A model generated the notes under the pieces. The model saw only the letters and a list, made by a program, of their open reading frames with translations. It searched no databases and had not been told where the DNA came from. This document shows positions 38,214 through 50,198 of a stretch of DNA of 64,000 nt, one piece after another. The translations under genes were made by a program, and so were the position numbers. Source of the DNA: Augochlora pura (lineage: Eukaryota > Arthropoda > Insecta > Hymenoptera > Halictidae). Positions within the stretch are counted from its first letter, which is position 1; each line of letters opens with the position of its first letter. The stretch covers positions 16,430,001 to 16,494,000 of the forward strand of contig NC_135773.1 in NCBI RefSeq assembly GCF_028453695.1, in the 5' to 3' direction.

Positions 38214-38886
38214 CACTAGAACTACCAAGGGCGATCAAAATTACTTGTTTAACATTTTTTAAAATTCTAACTCATTTCAGTTGCATTTTGTTTCAGAAAA
38301 TTTTGCTCGACTTTTTCTAAGATATACAAATAATTAATTCTGTAAAATTGTTATGTTTTTTTTTTATCATTTTGTTGTAAATTTGTATGCAGTATACCTA
38401 CATATACCGAGATTAGNNNNNNNNNNNNNNNNNNNNNNNNNNNNNNNNNNNNNNNNNNNNNNNNNNNNNNNNNNNNNNNNNNNNNNNNNNNNNNNNNNNN
38501 NNNNNNNNNNNNNNNNACACGTTACTTGTGACACGACCTTTAGTCGTAAAAGAAAATATTTCAAACTCAAAGATATGTCAATAACCAAAAAATGTTTTTC
38601 CTACGACTTACACTGTTTGACTTGGTCATTACTTGCAGTATTTATTGCAGGCAAGTTTCTTCAGATTACTTTCAGTCGATCATTTTATACATAAGTATTT
38701 TATAAATTTTTGCTATTCTATTACTATTATTATTCAGGTTATATTCAATTTTTGTCCATAAAAATAAAAAATGTATAAAAACTAAAAATTGCTGTCTTTT
38801 CTTAAATGTCTTGGTAATTTAAGAAACAAGTCATTTTGAACCCTCCGGTAGAAGTAGGAATATCTGAATCGTCGGTAGTTCTAGTG
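38214..38886. mobile_element. TTAA-type element, family G (interrupted by assembly gap)
   Basis: Perfect 13-bp terminal inverted repeats (CACTAGAACTACC) with TTAA on both sides (38210-38213 and 38887-38890). The visible interior is AT-rich without a recognisable transposase. A run of N lies inside, so the true length is unknown and a coding interior cannot be ruled out. Confidence 0.8.
38417..38516. other. Assembly gap (100 N)
   Basis: Exactly 100 undetermined bases, the conventional placeholder for a gap of unknown size. It sits inside the TTAA element at 38214-38886, consistent with repeat collapse during assembly. Confidence 0.98.
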
Positions 38887-39059
38887 TTAAACAATTCCCC
38901 AAGAGCACTATTAAATACACCTCGACTACTAATAACAAGACTGCAATTCTCTACGCAAAATAAACAATTTACCAAGACAATTGCCAAAAACAGAAACTAA
39001 ATAAAGATGCATTATCTGTTAAAATAACTCGGATATATTAAAGCTAGCATAACAGCGTT

Positions 39060-39845
39060 ATGAAATTCTTTTTATGGGTTCACAATTTCTATTTCCGACA
39101 CACGTGCCGAAACTACGCGTGCACAGGAGTTCGCGAGTCGTCTGGTTGGTCCACGAAGCCGAGAGTTCGTCGAACCGATTCCCAGACGTCGAACAAATTG
39201 TTGTTCGTCACTTGTTACGCGGCCGCGATCGATTGCGTGCCGCGCCGCGCCGGTCGCAACATCCAGCGACACAACGCTGCAACGACGCAGCGATGCAACA
39301 CTCGCGGCGCGACAAGATTACATCGCGAAACAGAGTCGTCGCGAGCGTGTTCCCGGGCAAACAGCATCGATCACTGTCCGATCCGTTCGATTCCGCGAGT
39401 TCGTCGCTGCGATACATCCGTCTGGAAATCGGTATACACTTATTGGAACGCGGGGAGGGGGGAGGGACGTCGAGGAGTTCCTTTCAATTCCGCGGCGAGC
39501 ACCAGCCACCATCGATCCGTTTCCTCCGCGTCGCATACCGCGTTGCTATCGCAAAAATGGGAAAACCTAATTTCCTTGCCGGGTTTTGCAATCCTTGCAA
39601 CTTTGCGAGACATTATTCATGGCAAAACTCTACCGCATCGCCCCCAAGAAGCAGGAACAGAATGGAAATTTCATTTCTTCCTTAATCTTCTTGGCCAGAG
39701 ATTTGATGCATTCATAACAGATCCGGTGCGTTCTATTATTGCGAGAAAATCATGCAATTCTGAGGTTCGTCGTTTGTTTCGTTATATAAATAATCGACGA
39801 AGCTGCTTCTTAACTTTCCGATTTGCCAACCACTTCGCTTATTAA
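39060..39845. other. GC/CpG-rich island with the longest open frame of the window
   Basis: A 261-aa frame (39060-39845 plus) overlaps a 203-aa frame in another register and several minus-strand frames. None shows a domain, signal peptide or family I recognise, and the 261-aa product has no coding-like regularity. CAACGCTGC / CGACGCAGCGATGC words repeat near 39275-39300. I read it as a CpG-rich regulatory or 5' untranslated region. A lineage-specific gene is possible but unsupported. Confidence 0.4.
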
Positions 39846-39904
39846 CCCGTCCTACATTCTCTTCCGCAAGTGCATAAAATCTGCACTCTAACGATCGTCC
39901 TTAA

Positions 39905-40066
39905 CCCCATGCGCCACGTTCTCTTTCGCAGCTACATTGATTAGCACTTTACCGTCCTGAATAATTTTTCTATTAAGACGGAACAACGTTTGCTTCTTGT
40001 ACGTCTTCGTTTAATCTCGTCTCCAAAGTTTGATCACAGTGAGTTATGTATGAAATCATAGTGCAC
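39905..40066. mobile_element. TTAA-type MITE, family B copy 3 (deleted, decayed)
   Basis: TTAA (39901-39904) is followed by CCCCATGCGCCAC and interior words in the same order as the 243-bp copies (ATTTTTCTATTAAGACGGAAC, AAAGTTTGATCACA). It ends in CATAGTGCA, the remains of the right TIR. About 80 bp of the interior is missing. One copy of the dispersed motif (39871-39893) lies just left of it. Confidence 0.6.
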
Positions 40067-40194
40067 GATGCAGTTGAAAAATCAGAAAGCTCCTCAGCTG
40101 GTAATTAGGCAATTTTTCATCAAAGAAAGCATCGCGACAGTTGCATTGTTGCTTGGACAAATGGGATTTCAACAGATACGTTAACACTTTACGG

Positions 40195-40410
40195 CCGGTT
40201 ATGCGGCCGTAAACATTGTTATATTCCCATAAGTAAGTAATATCTATTTCATTAATCGTAAAATTAAAAAAATTATATAACACTATGTGAGCTTGCAGTA
40301 GGACAATCCAGCATATTAGATAAAGAAGCTAACAAATTAAAAAGCAGTAATAGATAACAATTTAGTTAGCCTATAAATAGCTGATTTATGGGCTACCGGT
40401 CGGTAAAGTG
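40195..40410. mobile_element. TTAA-type MITE, family F (216 bp)
   Basis: The termini CACTTTACGGCCGG and CCGGTCGGTAAAGTG are inverted repeats, with TTAA on both sides (40191-40194 and 40411-40414). GGCCG words repeat in inverted order at the left (ACGGCCGGTTATGCGGCCGT). Relatives: the 52-bp remnant at 35451, and the right end at 56621 (reverse complement CTCTTTACCATGCGGTC). Confidence 0.8.
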
Positions 40411-40414
40411 TTAA

Positions 40415-42254
40415 CATTTGTCGACGGTGTGTCGAAGATATCGCGTAACAATCGATCTCTCGTCTTATCGCCGTATCGCGGAAAATCGTAGAAACCGATT
40501 TAAAAGAAACGACGCCGATGATTGATTGCAGAAACGACGACAGCGGGAGCGTGTTGCTGCTGGTTGCTTCCCCTTATTTTCGCGGCTATTGTGGAAGTAA
40601 TAAGCCGAGCTATTTTCTGAGGTGATCGTTAGCCGTGCGGCCCATTTGCGATTCCTTGGGAGCCGGTGTCAGGGCGGAATGAGTTTGCATTTTCTAACAG
40701 CGCGAGCGGGATCTGGTCCTGCGGATAAGTTATATCGACTTACTACGTGCGGAACATGTAATCGTTTCGGGCCGTTCTCACAAAACTGCGGCCGACACGA
40801 GATCCTCCGCGGCCATACTTTACGCGGACCCGCTAACAGCTTTATGAAGCTGTGCCAGTCATCGTTCCCAATTCGGGACGATGCCAGCGTGAGGCTATGG
40901 TTATCCTGATCGCAGGGTTCGCCGGTTTTGAATTTAGTGGGATATCAAACGATTCTAATGCACAAATTATGTGTTACGAGTTCCTCGTAGTGAGAAACAA
41001 GAACTGTTGTTGCTTACTAACATGTGCATTATTTAATGACAAACTCATTGTTAAGACGATTCATATGTTAATTTATAGTAATTCTATCTATATAGTAATT
41101 GTTTCATTTATTGTTTTAGAATTTTGGTTTCTATAATAATCACGTATTAATACACCTACTGAAGCCTGAAAGTGACCAACGAAAATCGTCACATAAGAAT
41201 TACGAAGTTTATTCAATCTTTTCATAATTTTTATGAGTGAATGAGTAAAGAAATATATTCGATAATTTTTAATGGAAGCACAGCTTATGACTTCAATAAT
41301 TATGAGGTAAAACATGTAAAACCGGTGGTTCGAACAGCGACGATAGGTTTAGTATTATTAAAACGTAAGTTAAAATTTTCGAACATATGGCTTACGCTTG
41401 TATCAACTCAAATGGCGATTACTGCCCTGGAGGTGGAAACTCGAAAGAAATTTGAAATAATTGATGGACGTCGGATGCACCATGTTCAGCTTGCTCAAAC
41501 CATTGAAGGAAGAATTTAATGTGAAAACTTGTATCTTGCTCGATTGATGTAAAAGATACTTATGTTGCATCAAGATCTGCAGTTTAATGATCAGTGCATT
41601 AATTGCATCTTCTACTGAGAAAATAAACCAGTTAACTGTTGCAATTTCTTTAACAAGTATACCCGTGGCTAATATAACTTGATTACTAACATTTACTTAT
41701 TTACTTGACTTTGTTGTTTTTGACGATTATAGCCGACACAACACTGAACGCTGCCATTTCCTCACGATTATGCCTCTGAAAAACAGCTATCTGCTTAAAA
41801 TCAATAGTTTGAAAATCATTCATTTGCAAGAGAGACAATTTCTAAAATATTATGTCTACCGGAAAATTATGTCCAGTAACGTCATTTTATTTGCGACATA
41901 TATTTCTCAAAAATGATATTCATAAATCGCCATCACGCTGGCAACAGGGCATGAGTTACGATTACATTAAATTATTATAATAATACAAAATATATTAGGT
42001 GCATACAAAATTTGTTGTTTTCTTTCTTTTTAAGAACAGATAGAATTTTCCGGTAGACCTAATATATTTTTGAAAGACTTCAGAATAAATTAAAAATTTG
42101 ACTCATTTCGTTCGATCTTTCAAATAAAGGAATTCATTCGGAGATCTCTCACGAAAGTATTTTTATAACATCGACAACTGTAGATGCGCAGATCAGAAAC
42201 AAATCCTATTAACTCCCTCAATGGTTCTGGCCATATAGAAAACTGCAGAATATT
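40415..42254. other. Non-coding stretch
   Basis: The GC-richer part at about 40500-40920 carries short frames without recognisable products. The remainder is AT-rich. A copy of the dispersed motif lies at 41565-41591. No gene seen. Confidence 0.45.
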
Positions 42255-42258
42255 TTAA

Positions 42259-42472
42259 CCTTTTCACTGAACATTTAATTGCTACCAGCGCCAGTGGTAC
42301 GTGCATCTTATTTACAATTTCACACGATAACCTGCATATACATTCACGCATATCGACGGCTGGAGCATTGTTCCGTTCTAAATAATTTAACTCTGCTTAT
42401 GTAAATAACGTAAACATACGTCTAGGTCAGTAGACGACGTAACGTCGATATACGTCCGCGGCAGCGAGAGGG
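42259..42472. mobile_element. TTAA-type element candidate (214 bp)
   Basis: TTAA on both sides (42255-42258 and 42473-42476). The ends CCTTTTCACTG and the reverse complement of the right end, CCCTCTCGCTG, agree at 8 of 11 positions. The right end resembles that of the element at 49845 (CCCTTTCGCTGCGG). Weaker than the perfect-TIR cases. Confidence 0.5.
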
Positions 42473-42479
42473 TTAATAA

Positions 42480-43477
42480 AATGTGCACTACAATCGATGT
42501 TTGTTTCGAAGGAGAACGAACGCCGACCGATCGATCTGCAAACCGCCAGGTGTAAATCCAGAAACCCCGAGCCCGCGGGCCAGCTGGAAAATTGCCCAAA
42601 TACACTTTGGAATCGTCGAGGGCGCCGGGAAAGAGAAGATCTTTTGACAAAAGCAGCCGAGGAAAGAACCAGCCGGCCGCCACCTTGCTCGCGGAATATT
42701 TTATTTGCCTTCGAAGGAATTTCCACCGCGCCGGAACACCATCCAGCAGCGCCGCTGCATCGCCCTGGTAACTTCCGATTCCGTGGAATTTGCCATTCCT
42801 CCGCTCCTGCGCCCTCTTACACCGAGTGCCCCAAAAAACTGCGAGCCTGGAAGACTTCGAGATTAGGAGGCGGGAATTGTATAATGTAATAAATAAAACA
42901 AATGTGATAAATAAAATAACCGTGATAAGTAAAATAAAAATGACGAATAAAATTAACTGATAACAATATCAATTGATATTTATTTTCATTTCCATGGATT
43001 AGTATATGTGGCGAATTAAAACATATTAGATTGAATTACAGGAGTTAATAAATCATTTTATATTTATAATATATCTTCAAAATATATACTTTACCAAATT
43101 TATTAACTTGAAATGATAATTTATTAAAATTATTCCGTATTTTATTTAGAATACGGAAGATACATCATTGTACAAATTCTTATTATGGTGAATGGCTTTC
43201 TGCGATGAGGGACTTCATTATCCAGATACGGATAATCGAAGATCGAGAGTATCGACTTTCGTTGAATTGCGAGGAAAGTAATTTTGCTTTTTCACTAACG
43301 AGGGCATTAGTTCTGTAACTTTGCGAGATAATCTCATAATGACTTACTCGAGTACTTGAATTAAAGAGAAAAATATAAATACAAAAATATTGAAGCTCTA
43401 TAAAGGGGGCGTCGAACTTCTTCGGTACCATGAACATGCTCTCAGTTAGGATATTACAATCGCGGGGATGCGTGATA
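42480..43477. other. GC island (about 42480-42880) and AT-rich spacer
   Basis: A 130-aa plus frame and two minus frames overlap at 42387-42889, and none is recognisable. Bases 42884-42960 repeat GATAAATAAAATAA words. The rest is AT-rich and unassigned. Confidence 0.45.
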
Positions 43478-43481
43478 TTAA

Positions 43482-43720
43482 CCCTTTGCACTCGAAGCCA
43501 TTTTTACTGTAATTCTAAAATAACTTTTCTGACATGTGCATTTCCATTTTATATGACAAAATGTTTTCTTATGCATATGAAATTGAATCTTGTAACTAAC
43601 GCAACAATGGTTATACTTTTAATAATTTTGAAAATTTAATTGTTCATAATATAAAAATTATTTTGGAATGTACTATAACAATTTTAATGGTGCCTCAGAG
43701 TCACCATTCGGCGTCGAAAA
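43482..43720. mobile_element. TTAA-type MITE, family E copy 2 (about 239 bp)
   Basis: TTAA (43478-43481) then CCCTTTGCACTCGAAGCC. Near the right end the words TGGTGCCTCAGAGTCACCA mirror the left end of the element at 35241, so the two copies lie in opposite orientation. The right TIR and TTAA have decayed, and the boundary is approximate. Confidence 0.6.
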
Positions 43721-44019
43721 GTAAAGATTTCAAGTTTTAATTTAAAAAAATAGTTGAAATATCGACAGCGAAATTACACTATGAAGAAATGCTACGAGTT
43801 GGAATAAATTGTCAACTACTTATTTTATCCAATGGTTGTTATTATCTATATTATCCATGTTCAGTAATCCATAAGAAAATAAATAAAATTAATTATAACT
43901 TGTTATTCATCGACTTGGCGAGGCAACGTTCGATCGAAATCTCGGATACTCGTCACGCAATAATTTCCAAGGAGCACGCAAGAGATAATCCGCCCTCCTT
44001 GTACAATTAACTTAACGTT

Positions 44020-44560
44020 TACACAAAGTGTACGGCCCACGTACAGCTGCGAGCGAATCTCGTTCGAAGTTCCAGAAGCGAGACAGAGGAAAAAGAAGAG
44101 AGGAGCGCGAGAGAAGGACGGAGGTCAAAGCGTTCCGGTGGAACGGACAAAGTGAGAAAGGCGCGATTAAAAAACAGCATAGCAGCTAAAGGACCGGAAC
44201 CGGAGAGCCGTTGCGGAAAACGTGTGAAAGAATGAACGAGTCCGGGAAAGAGTCGCGCGGCCCCTAAAAAATCCTACAAAACGCGGAAAGAAGTTTAAGA
44301 ATCCAACGCGGACCGTGCAGAAAAATCTGCTCCGGCGACAAGAAGTCCGAGAGCGGACTGCGCGAAGTCCGCGGGAATTCGCGAAGCGAGTCGCAGAAAA
44401 GAAAAGAAGTATAGTCGAAGTAACCTATGGCAGGGGAAATAAAACGAGCTCTCTGGGACGAGAGGCGTTACAAGAACGATAGGGTGTCCGAAAATTCTGG
44501 TCCTCGAGATACGACGAAAATGCGACGTAAATATACTTCTATTATTTTGCAAGTTGAGAG
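44020..44560. other. Purine-rich GC island
   Basis: GAGA/GGAAA-rich, CpG-containing sequence with no recognisable coding frame. It could be a promoter-proximal or 5' untranslated region of the downstream + strand gene, but nothing visible proves it. Confidence 0.35.
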
Positions 44561-44730
44561 AGTTTTTAATTGATATCGTGGCGTGCTAATGCATCGAATA
44601 TGTGGCCTCGTTATTTTATTTATTATTCCCAGACGTTTTTGAAATTCTAAACATTTGAAGATATTTCATTTTACGCGATCATGTAACTAAAAACATTGTT
44701 TTAACATTTAGAAATGTATAAAGAATTATA

Positions 44731-44890
44731 AAGAATATTTTTCTGATATCTTTCCTGTATAAACATTTATGAATATGAAAGTATTTATATAGAATATTTT
44801 CCTAATAGCTTTTCTGTATGATCATTTATATAATATATATTCTGTTTCGTGTAGAATATTTTTTTGATACTTTTTCTATAAATATCTGAG
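44731..44890. repeat. Three-copy tandem repeat, period about 60 bp
   Basis: Units starting AGAATATTTT and continuing with a CTGATATCTTTCCTGTAT-like word begin near 44732, 44791 and 44853. Copies differ by point changes and small indels. Confidence 0.65.
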
Positions 44891-46500
44891 TTGTCGAATT
44901 AAGCGTTCTTTCATCCGCGATTCTTCGTTCCGCGATTCTAATCGGCTGATTCGCGTGGATTCGAATAGCTCGTGGAAAATGTTCCGAGCAAATCTACCGT
45001 TGCGCAACAATTAATTTCTCGCAGAGAACGGATGGCAAGGGGTAGTAACAGATTCCTCGATAACGTAACCGAACGATCGTTTGCGCCCGTCTCCCTGCTG
45101 GCTCGGGGCGGGGGTATTCGTTAAGGAAAATCCGAGGTCGGTAATGGCGGAACGTCGCGTAGCAAAAACGCCGAACGGAACGGCGTGGAACGGGTTCCCT
45201 GTTCGTTCTAATTGACGGGGCCGAGTCGCGCAAAGTGCTGCTCAAAGGGGCTTGCAGTCGATTCCGTATGCACCCCCGCGAAAGGGGTTGCGAACTTGTT
45301 AACGCGTGCCGCCCTGCAGCGGAAACGGAAAAAATCTCTCCGGCGTCGACAAAGGAATCGATAGAGTGAGGATTCCTGTGGAAGAAGCTTGTTTTTGGGG
45401 AACCTGGGAACTTTGTTGCTGGAACGGATCGAACGGATTCGAAAGTTTCGTTGTAAAATATTCGAAATCTCCGCCGCGATCTTTAGATGATCCGCGACTT
45501 GATCTTTGCGACTTTAACGCTAAACTTACCGATCCCTAAAAGTGACTCTAGTTCTTCACTTCATTATGACGACGTAAACACTGTACATATTCAAACTTTT
45601 TTACATTATCGTTGTAATTAAACTGCGAATTTTGTGCGTTTATAATGATAATGCGTTGGCGAAACGCAAAACAGCGACGCTATTAGAAATATTTCGTAAC
45701 ATGATTGTATTATTTAAAACCCAGTAGAATTAATAAATATTTATGCTGTTCCTGATTCTTCCAACTGATGCGTACAATTTTTATTCTGCATAATAACATG
45801 CTATTTAATTATAATTTAAGCTTAGATTAAGAAGTTTATTCTAGAATAAAATTTTTATAATTTCGGCAAATTAAATATGAATAATGTAAAATCGGCCAAA
45901 CCGAATAATATTATATAGAAAGACCGTATTGGTTGTTAAGATAATTTAGAGTTAAATTACTTTGTGCTACTCTTATAATTTATTTTACTTGTCTGTTTTG
46001 TAGATATTACATTTTACTCATAGCATTTTGCTATGCTCATAGCTTTTGGAATGCTGATTCCAAACCACTCGACTATAAACGTACAAAATTCCGTATTTTT
46101 CATATTATAACAAGCTTCTGATTCAATTTGGAAAGAGTGAGTGAGAGTGTGTGCGTGCATGCGTGTGTGAGAGAGAATGAAAAGAAAGGATACACGAGAT
46201 GAAATATCTATCTAGAAAATAGACAAGTATCGTATTAAATACGATAATGACACGCGAGTTTAATAAAGCATTGAAATGGATCAGTTGCCACGACGCGATG
46301 GAACGTATTTAATTGAATTTATTCACACCCGTTCCTCGCAAACGGCACTGGACAAACGACCAAAATTGATTTAGCTATAATTATTAATAAACGTATCAGA
46401 TAAATTTTCCGTGTTGCCTCTGCCTCCGGTTATATTTCACTGCGCATGTGTGAAGGTATCGAGACAGTTATTTCATGAACCCCGTTTCTTTTTGTTCCAG
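44891..46500. other. Non-coding stretch
   Basis: GC-richer at about 44990-45530, with unrecognised frames. A GAGTG/TGTG-rich simple patch lies at about 46134-46175. A minus-strand copy of the dispersed motif lies at 45617-45641. No gene visible before the candidate exon. Confidence 0.45.
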
Positions 46501-46549
46501 GCTCGACCAGCCGGTGACCAGCTCGACGTCCGGAATGGACAGCAAAAAG
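46501..46549 (+). CDS. Candidate upstream exon of the kmr/PLEKHA gene (49 bp)
   Basis: A good acceptor (GTTTCTTTTTGTTCCAG, ending at 46500) precedes an open stretch that reads LDQPVTSSTSGMDSKK in one frame and ends at AAG before GT (46550). Joined to the PH exon at 51549, this frame runs straight into VVQAAPLP without a stop, which is why I chose it. An ATG inside (46535) could even be the start, giving MDSKK before the PH exon. Against it, the donor reads GTTCGA, a poor match to GTAAGT, and the short peptide has no diagnostic residues. It may instead be a chance match, with the real upstream exon outside the window. Confidence 0.35.
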
Positions 46550-49500
46550 GTTCGAACGATATTTTATTGATACGTTGCCTGTCGAATCAACACCTGGAAA
46601 AAACTCCGTGAGATTAAAGCGATCCCTCTTTTCTTCGGATTTTCCTCGTTCTCCAATCGATCATTGTACAGATACACGAGCTTTTTATGACACAGCTAGA
46701 TATAAGTGTAATAGCATTCGACAGAGTCAGATTAACCGATTGCTATGACGAGCTTTATTCCTCGGTTCAGATTAATTAAAATTATTTCCCGAATTTTAAA
46801 GAGTCGCAGTAATGACTATACTGGTCACCTATAAGCTTCCTGATTTTTCTAAGTCGTGCAGGCTGTACAAATGCTAAAATATACCACAATAAGAACCATC
46901 GATTCTTTGAAAAGGAACTCCTTCGCGAACGAGAATTTTTGAAGCAACGAAAATATTATTAACATTAATAATGAGTCTTGTTTTTCCGTTATGTGCATTC
47001 TGTGCAATAAATACCTACGCGGACACTGTCGGTTCTGCAGCCCAAGTTTATTCTCCAGTTGATCACATTCGACTTCAAACGGAATTCGTACAAAATCAAC
47101 CGCTGATAATTGAAATTTCTGTTGAGGCAGTTTTCACGAACAATCAAAAGATACCTTAGAAAAACGTATGAGAGGGGTACGTGAAACAATCAGAGAACAC
47201 CTTGAAACGAGTTGTAATGATCTTAGAATGTTCGTCGGGGGAGGTCTTATTATAGAAACATGAGGAACAATGAACAATCTTTTGAAGTATAGTAAAACTT
47301 TCTTGGAACGTTTATCGTTAATAAATGGAACAATTGAGAATTCTTAGTATGTTAGCACTATAAAAGATTGTAGGAACAATATCCATTTTACAGAATTGAA
47401 AATAATGCCTTCTACAAAAAGAGAAAAGCTTTATACTCTGCGTTTAAATACACAGGTACAGTTCATTTAGACTTTCTCACTCCATAGAGGTATCATTAGA
47501 GTGGCCAATCTTTAAGTTTAAACCTTCCCACGGACGACTTCGATTTTGAGAGTATCAACCATGATTTCGGGCTTCTGTACAATTGGACGCTCGCCGGAAG
47601 TCGCAGATAATCGATACCGGTGATACGGGTTTATGATGGTTGTAAAGGTTTTCAACGGCCTGATACGGGACTCTGTCGAGGTTAACGATGTCGTTCGAAG
47701 TTAACGCGATCTCATTGGCACGATAAGAGAGCGGAGTTAATGCAGCTGCGCGAGTGATTTCGCCGGAGATCTCGAACGTTTCCGGTCGCGTCATTCGGTC
47801 GATTATTAACCTTTTACGAACATTTTCGATACGATCCTGCCTTGCACTCGTTCGATCATAGTCATTAGACGGTCGATACGGTTATTTAATTTGGACACAG
47901 GAAGTTGAAAGAGGACCTGTCAATTTTTTGGGATCATTGCCGCAGGGTCGACAGTGATCTGCAATATTTTCTTAACGGTTAGGAGCGCTGAAGCTACCAC
48001 GTTGCCGATCTGAGTAAATTACGATTATTAACAATTCGCCAGCGGTGTCGGCGAGCTTTTGTCGGAGCCGCTTTTCGACTGTTAGCTCTTGCGAGAACAA
48101 CGACCTTGTCCGAGTTTCGCTGTCCTTAAATCGGCGAAATTTATTTAAACATTTCGAAACCGATCCGAATCGGATAGCGATTGTTTCTCGGCGATTTCCA
48201 ATAAAAATTTACGAAGGATACCCCTCCGAGTTTGAAAGCTCGATCGAGAAATGTCGTTAAACTCTTTGATCCGAACCACTTCGTGCGTCCGCTTGATTGA
48301 AAGTTGCTCGCGTCGCGAATTGTCGGCAATTAGATCAGTTCCCGCGATAGTCGGGGGCTCGGCTCAAATTTTCGGGACGCTTGCCGATTCTCGGTTCCGA
48401 TCTAATTGAGCAAAACGACGGAAAAATCGCATGGACGGAGCTGCCGGAGTTCGCGAACTCCGCGTGCCTCGGCAAAAGACTTTTAATTCGAGGAGAAGAC
48501 AAGTGTTTTTCCGGTGAAAAATCGGCGGGCCGCGATCGGGTCCGGCATCGTTAGCCCGAGTCTCGGATTCCCTGCAGAAAATCTTCGAAAAATTGAGATC
48601 GGTCGGTTGTGCTCGCTGACCTCCGCAGTCGCAGCAATCAGTCGACTTAACTGGGTTTCTGACCGGGCCGTGTCAGGCCGGGCCGTCTGGAATTATTTAC
48701 CGGAATTTCGGTTGCCTCGTGATCAATTACCAACCGAGAGTACCTTTGTTAACTTCGCGATCAAAGGATTATGTCTTCCGATGTCTAATTCGTTTCCCGA
48801 TACTGTTTAAACTTACCGAGTTCCACGCATTCGAAGTTCAGAGCGTGTTCGACATACTCGATCAGTATAATAAATATCGACGTTGAACGACCGGTATTCA
48901 GTACGTACGTTAGCATTTTAATTAATAAGAATACATCATTATACTTTGTAAATTGAAAAAAAGCCATGCAATTCAATTTTACGTTATGGAAAGTTTTCTA
49001 TTTGCCAATTAAACGAAAAATATTTCAAAGAAACCAGCAATTATTGATTGTTTCGGTGTCGAAATTCAATAGTTTGTGGTACAGGTGTATCGAGTCGCAC
49101 GAGATCCTATTGTATTTTTAATTTTCGATTGCAGCAGAATACAGAGTTACTCAATTTTATCGTCGGACTTGATTCAATCGACTCTCTTTTTGCTTTATTA
49201 TATCTGACTTTTTCTATTAATCCTTAACTGGATTATGATTAACGTACGCCAATGTAATCTTTCAACGATTCATGTGAACCTATATTACTTCATCGAATTT
49301 GCAATATTTCAACGTAAAACTTGCACTTACTCATTTAGAAATGTGCAATATTTACTGAAACAATAACTGGCAGTAATTGTCAGTCCGGTCAGGGGTGAAA
49401 CTGTTCGCTCGAGAAATGAATTTGTCGGAAGGGTAATAACCAATGTCAACGTCTGTTGCTTTTGCCCCACTGTATTCTCCCCGTCACTGAATATTTATTA

Positions 49501-49844
49501 GAAGAACTTCCCTTACTAAATGTTTACCTGATTTACCTACCGTTATTCACGGCGATCCTAAATCAGACTGCTTCATCACGAAGTCCATCCCATTTACATG
49601 CATCCCCCCTCGCCATAACCTTATTTAAGTGGCCATTTACACCGTGGTTATGTGTCTATTCCCCCTTCGACAAATTCTTCTATCCCTTGTCGCGGACTGT
49701 TTATATATGTCATTATACTAAAGCTATGTTATTATAGTATAGGTAAACACTAGGTTATTGGGATAGATGTATCCGATGACGAAGTATCTGATAGGGATAC
49801 AATTGTCAATATTGCACATGGACACATGTAGGATTCAGATTTAA

Positions 49845-50162
49845 CCCTTCCGCGCCGAGCATCCACTCGACGGCCTATGGGTACGAGCGCCGCTTATATG
49901 CGGCATCGAAATGATGTGTATACGACTGCCATCCGTAGTTGATGACAACATTTTTTGTTGTCGGCTGAACATATTCTGTTAATTTTAGTGATATATTAGA
50001 TTAACCACTCCTTAAAGCTTAAAGCTTCTGAACATTTCTTAAAACTGTTATTTATTGCAACGATATCAAAACGTATTGTGCAATAAATTTTAAGCATGAA
50101 AATGTCGCGAGTTTCTGTTTAGTGACGATACTTCGGCGGACGGACTTGCCGCAGCGAAAGGG
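49845..50162. mobile_element. TTAA-type element candidate (318 bp)
   Basis: TTAA at 49841-49844 and TTAG (decayed) at 50163-50166. The ends CCCTTCCGCGCC and the reverse complement of the right end, CCCTTTCGCTGC, are weakly inverted. The interior near the left has GCCGCTTATATGCGGC, a perfect palindrome. The right end resembles that at 42472. Confidence 0.55.
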
Positions 50163-50198
50163 TTAGAGACAAAAAAAAAAGATTAGAATCCACGGAAT

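Noticed and set aside
42181..42200. ATGCGCAGATCAG as a further copy of the dispersed motif
   Set aside because: Only a partial match lacking the GCATAAAAT half and the AGTCTA half.
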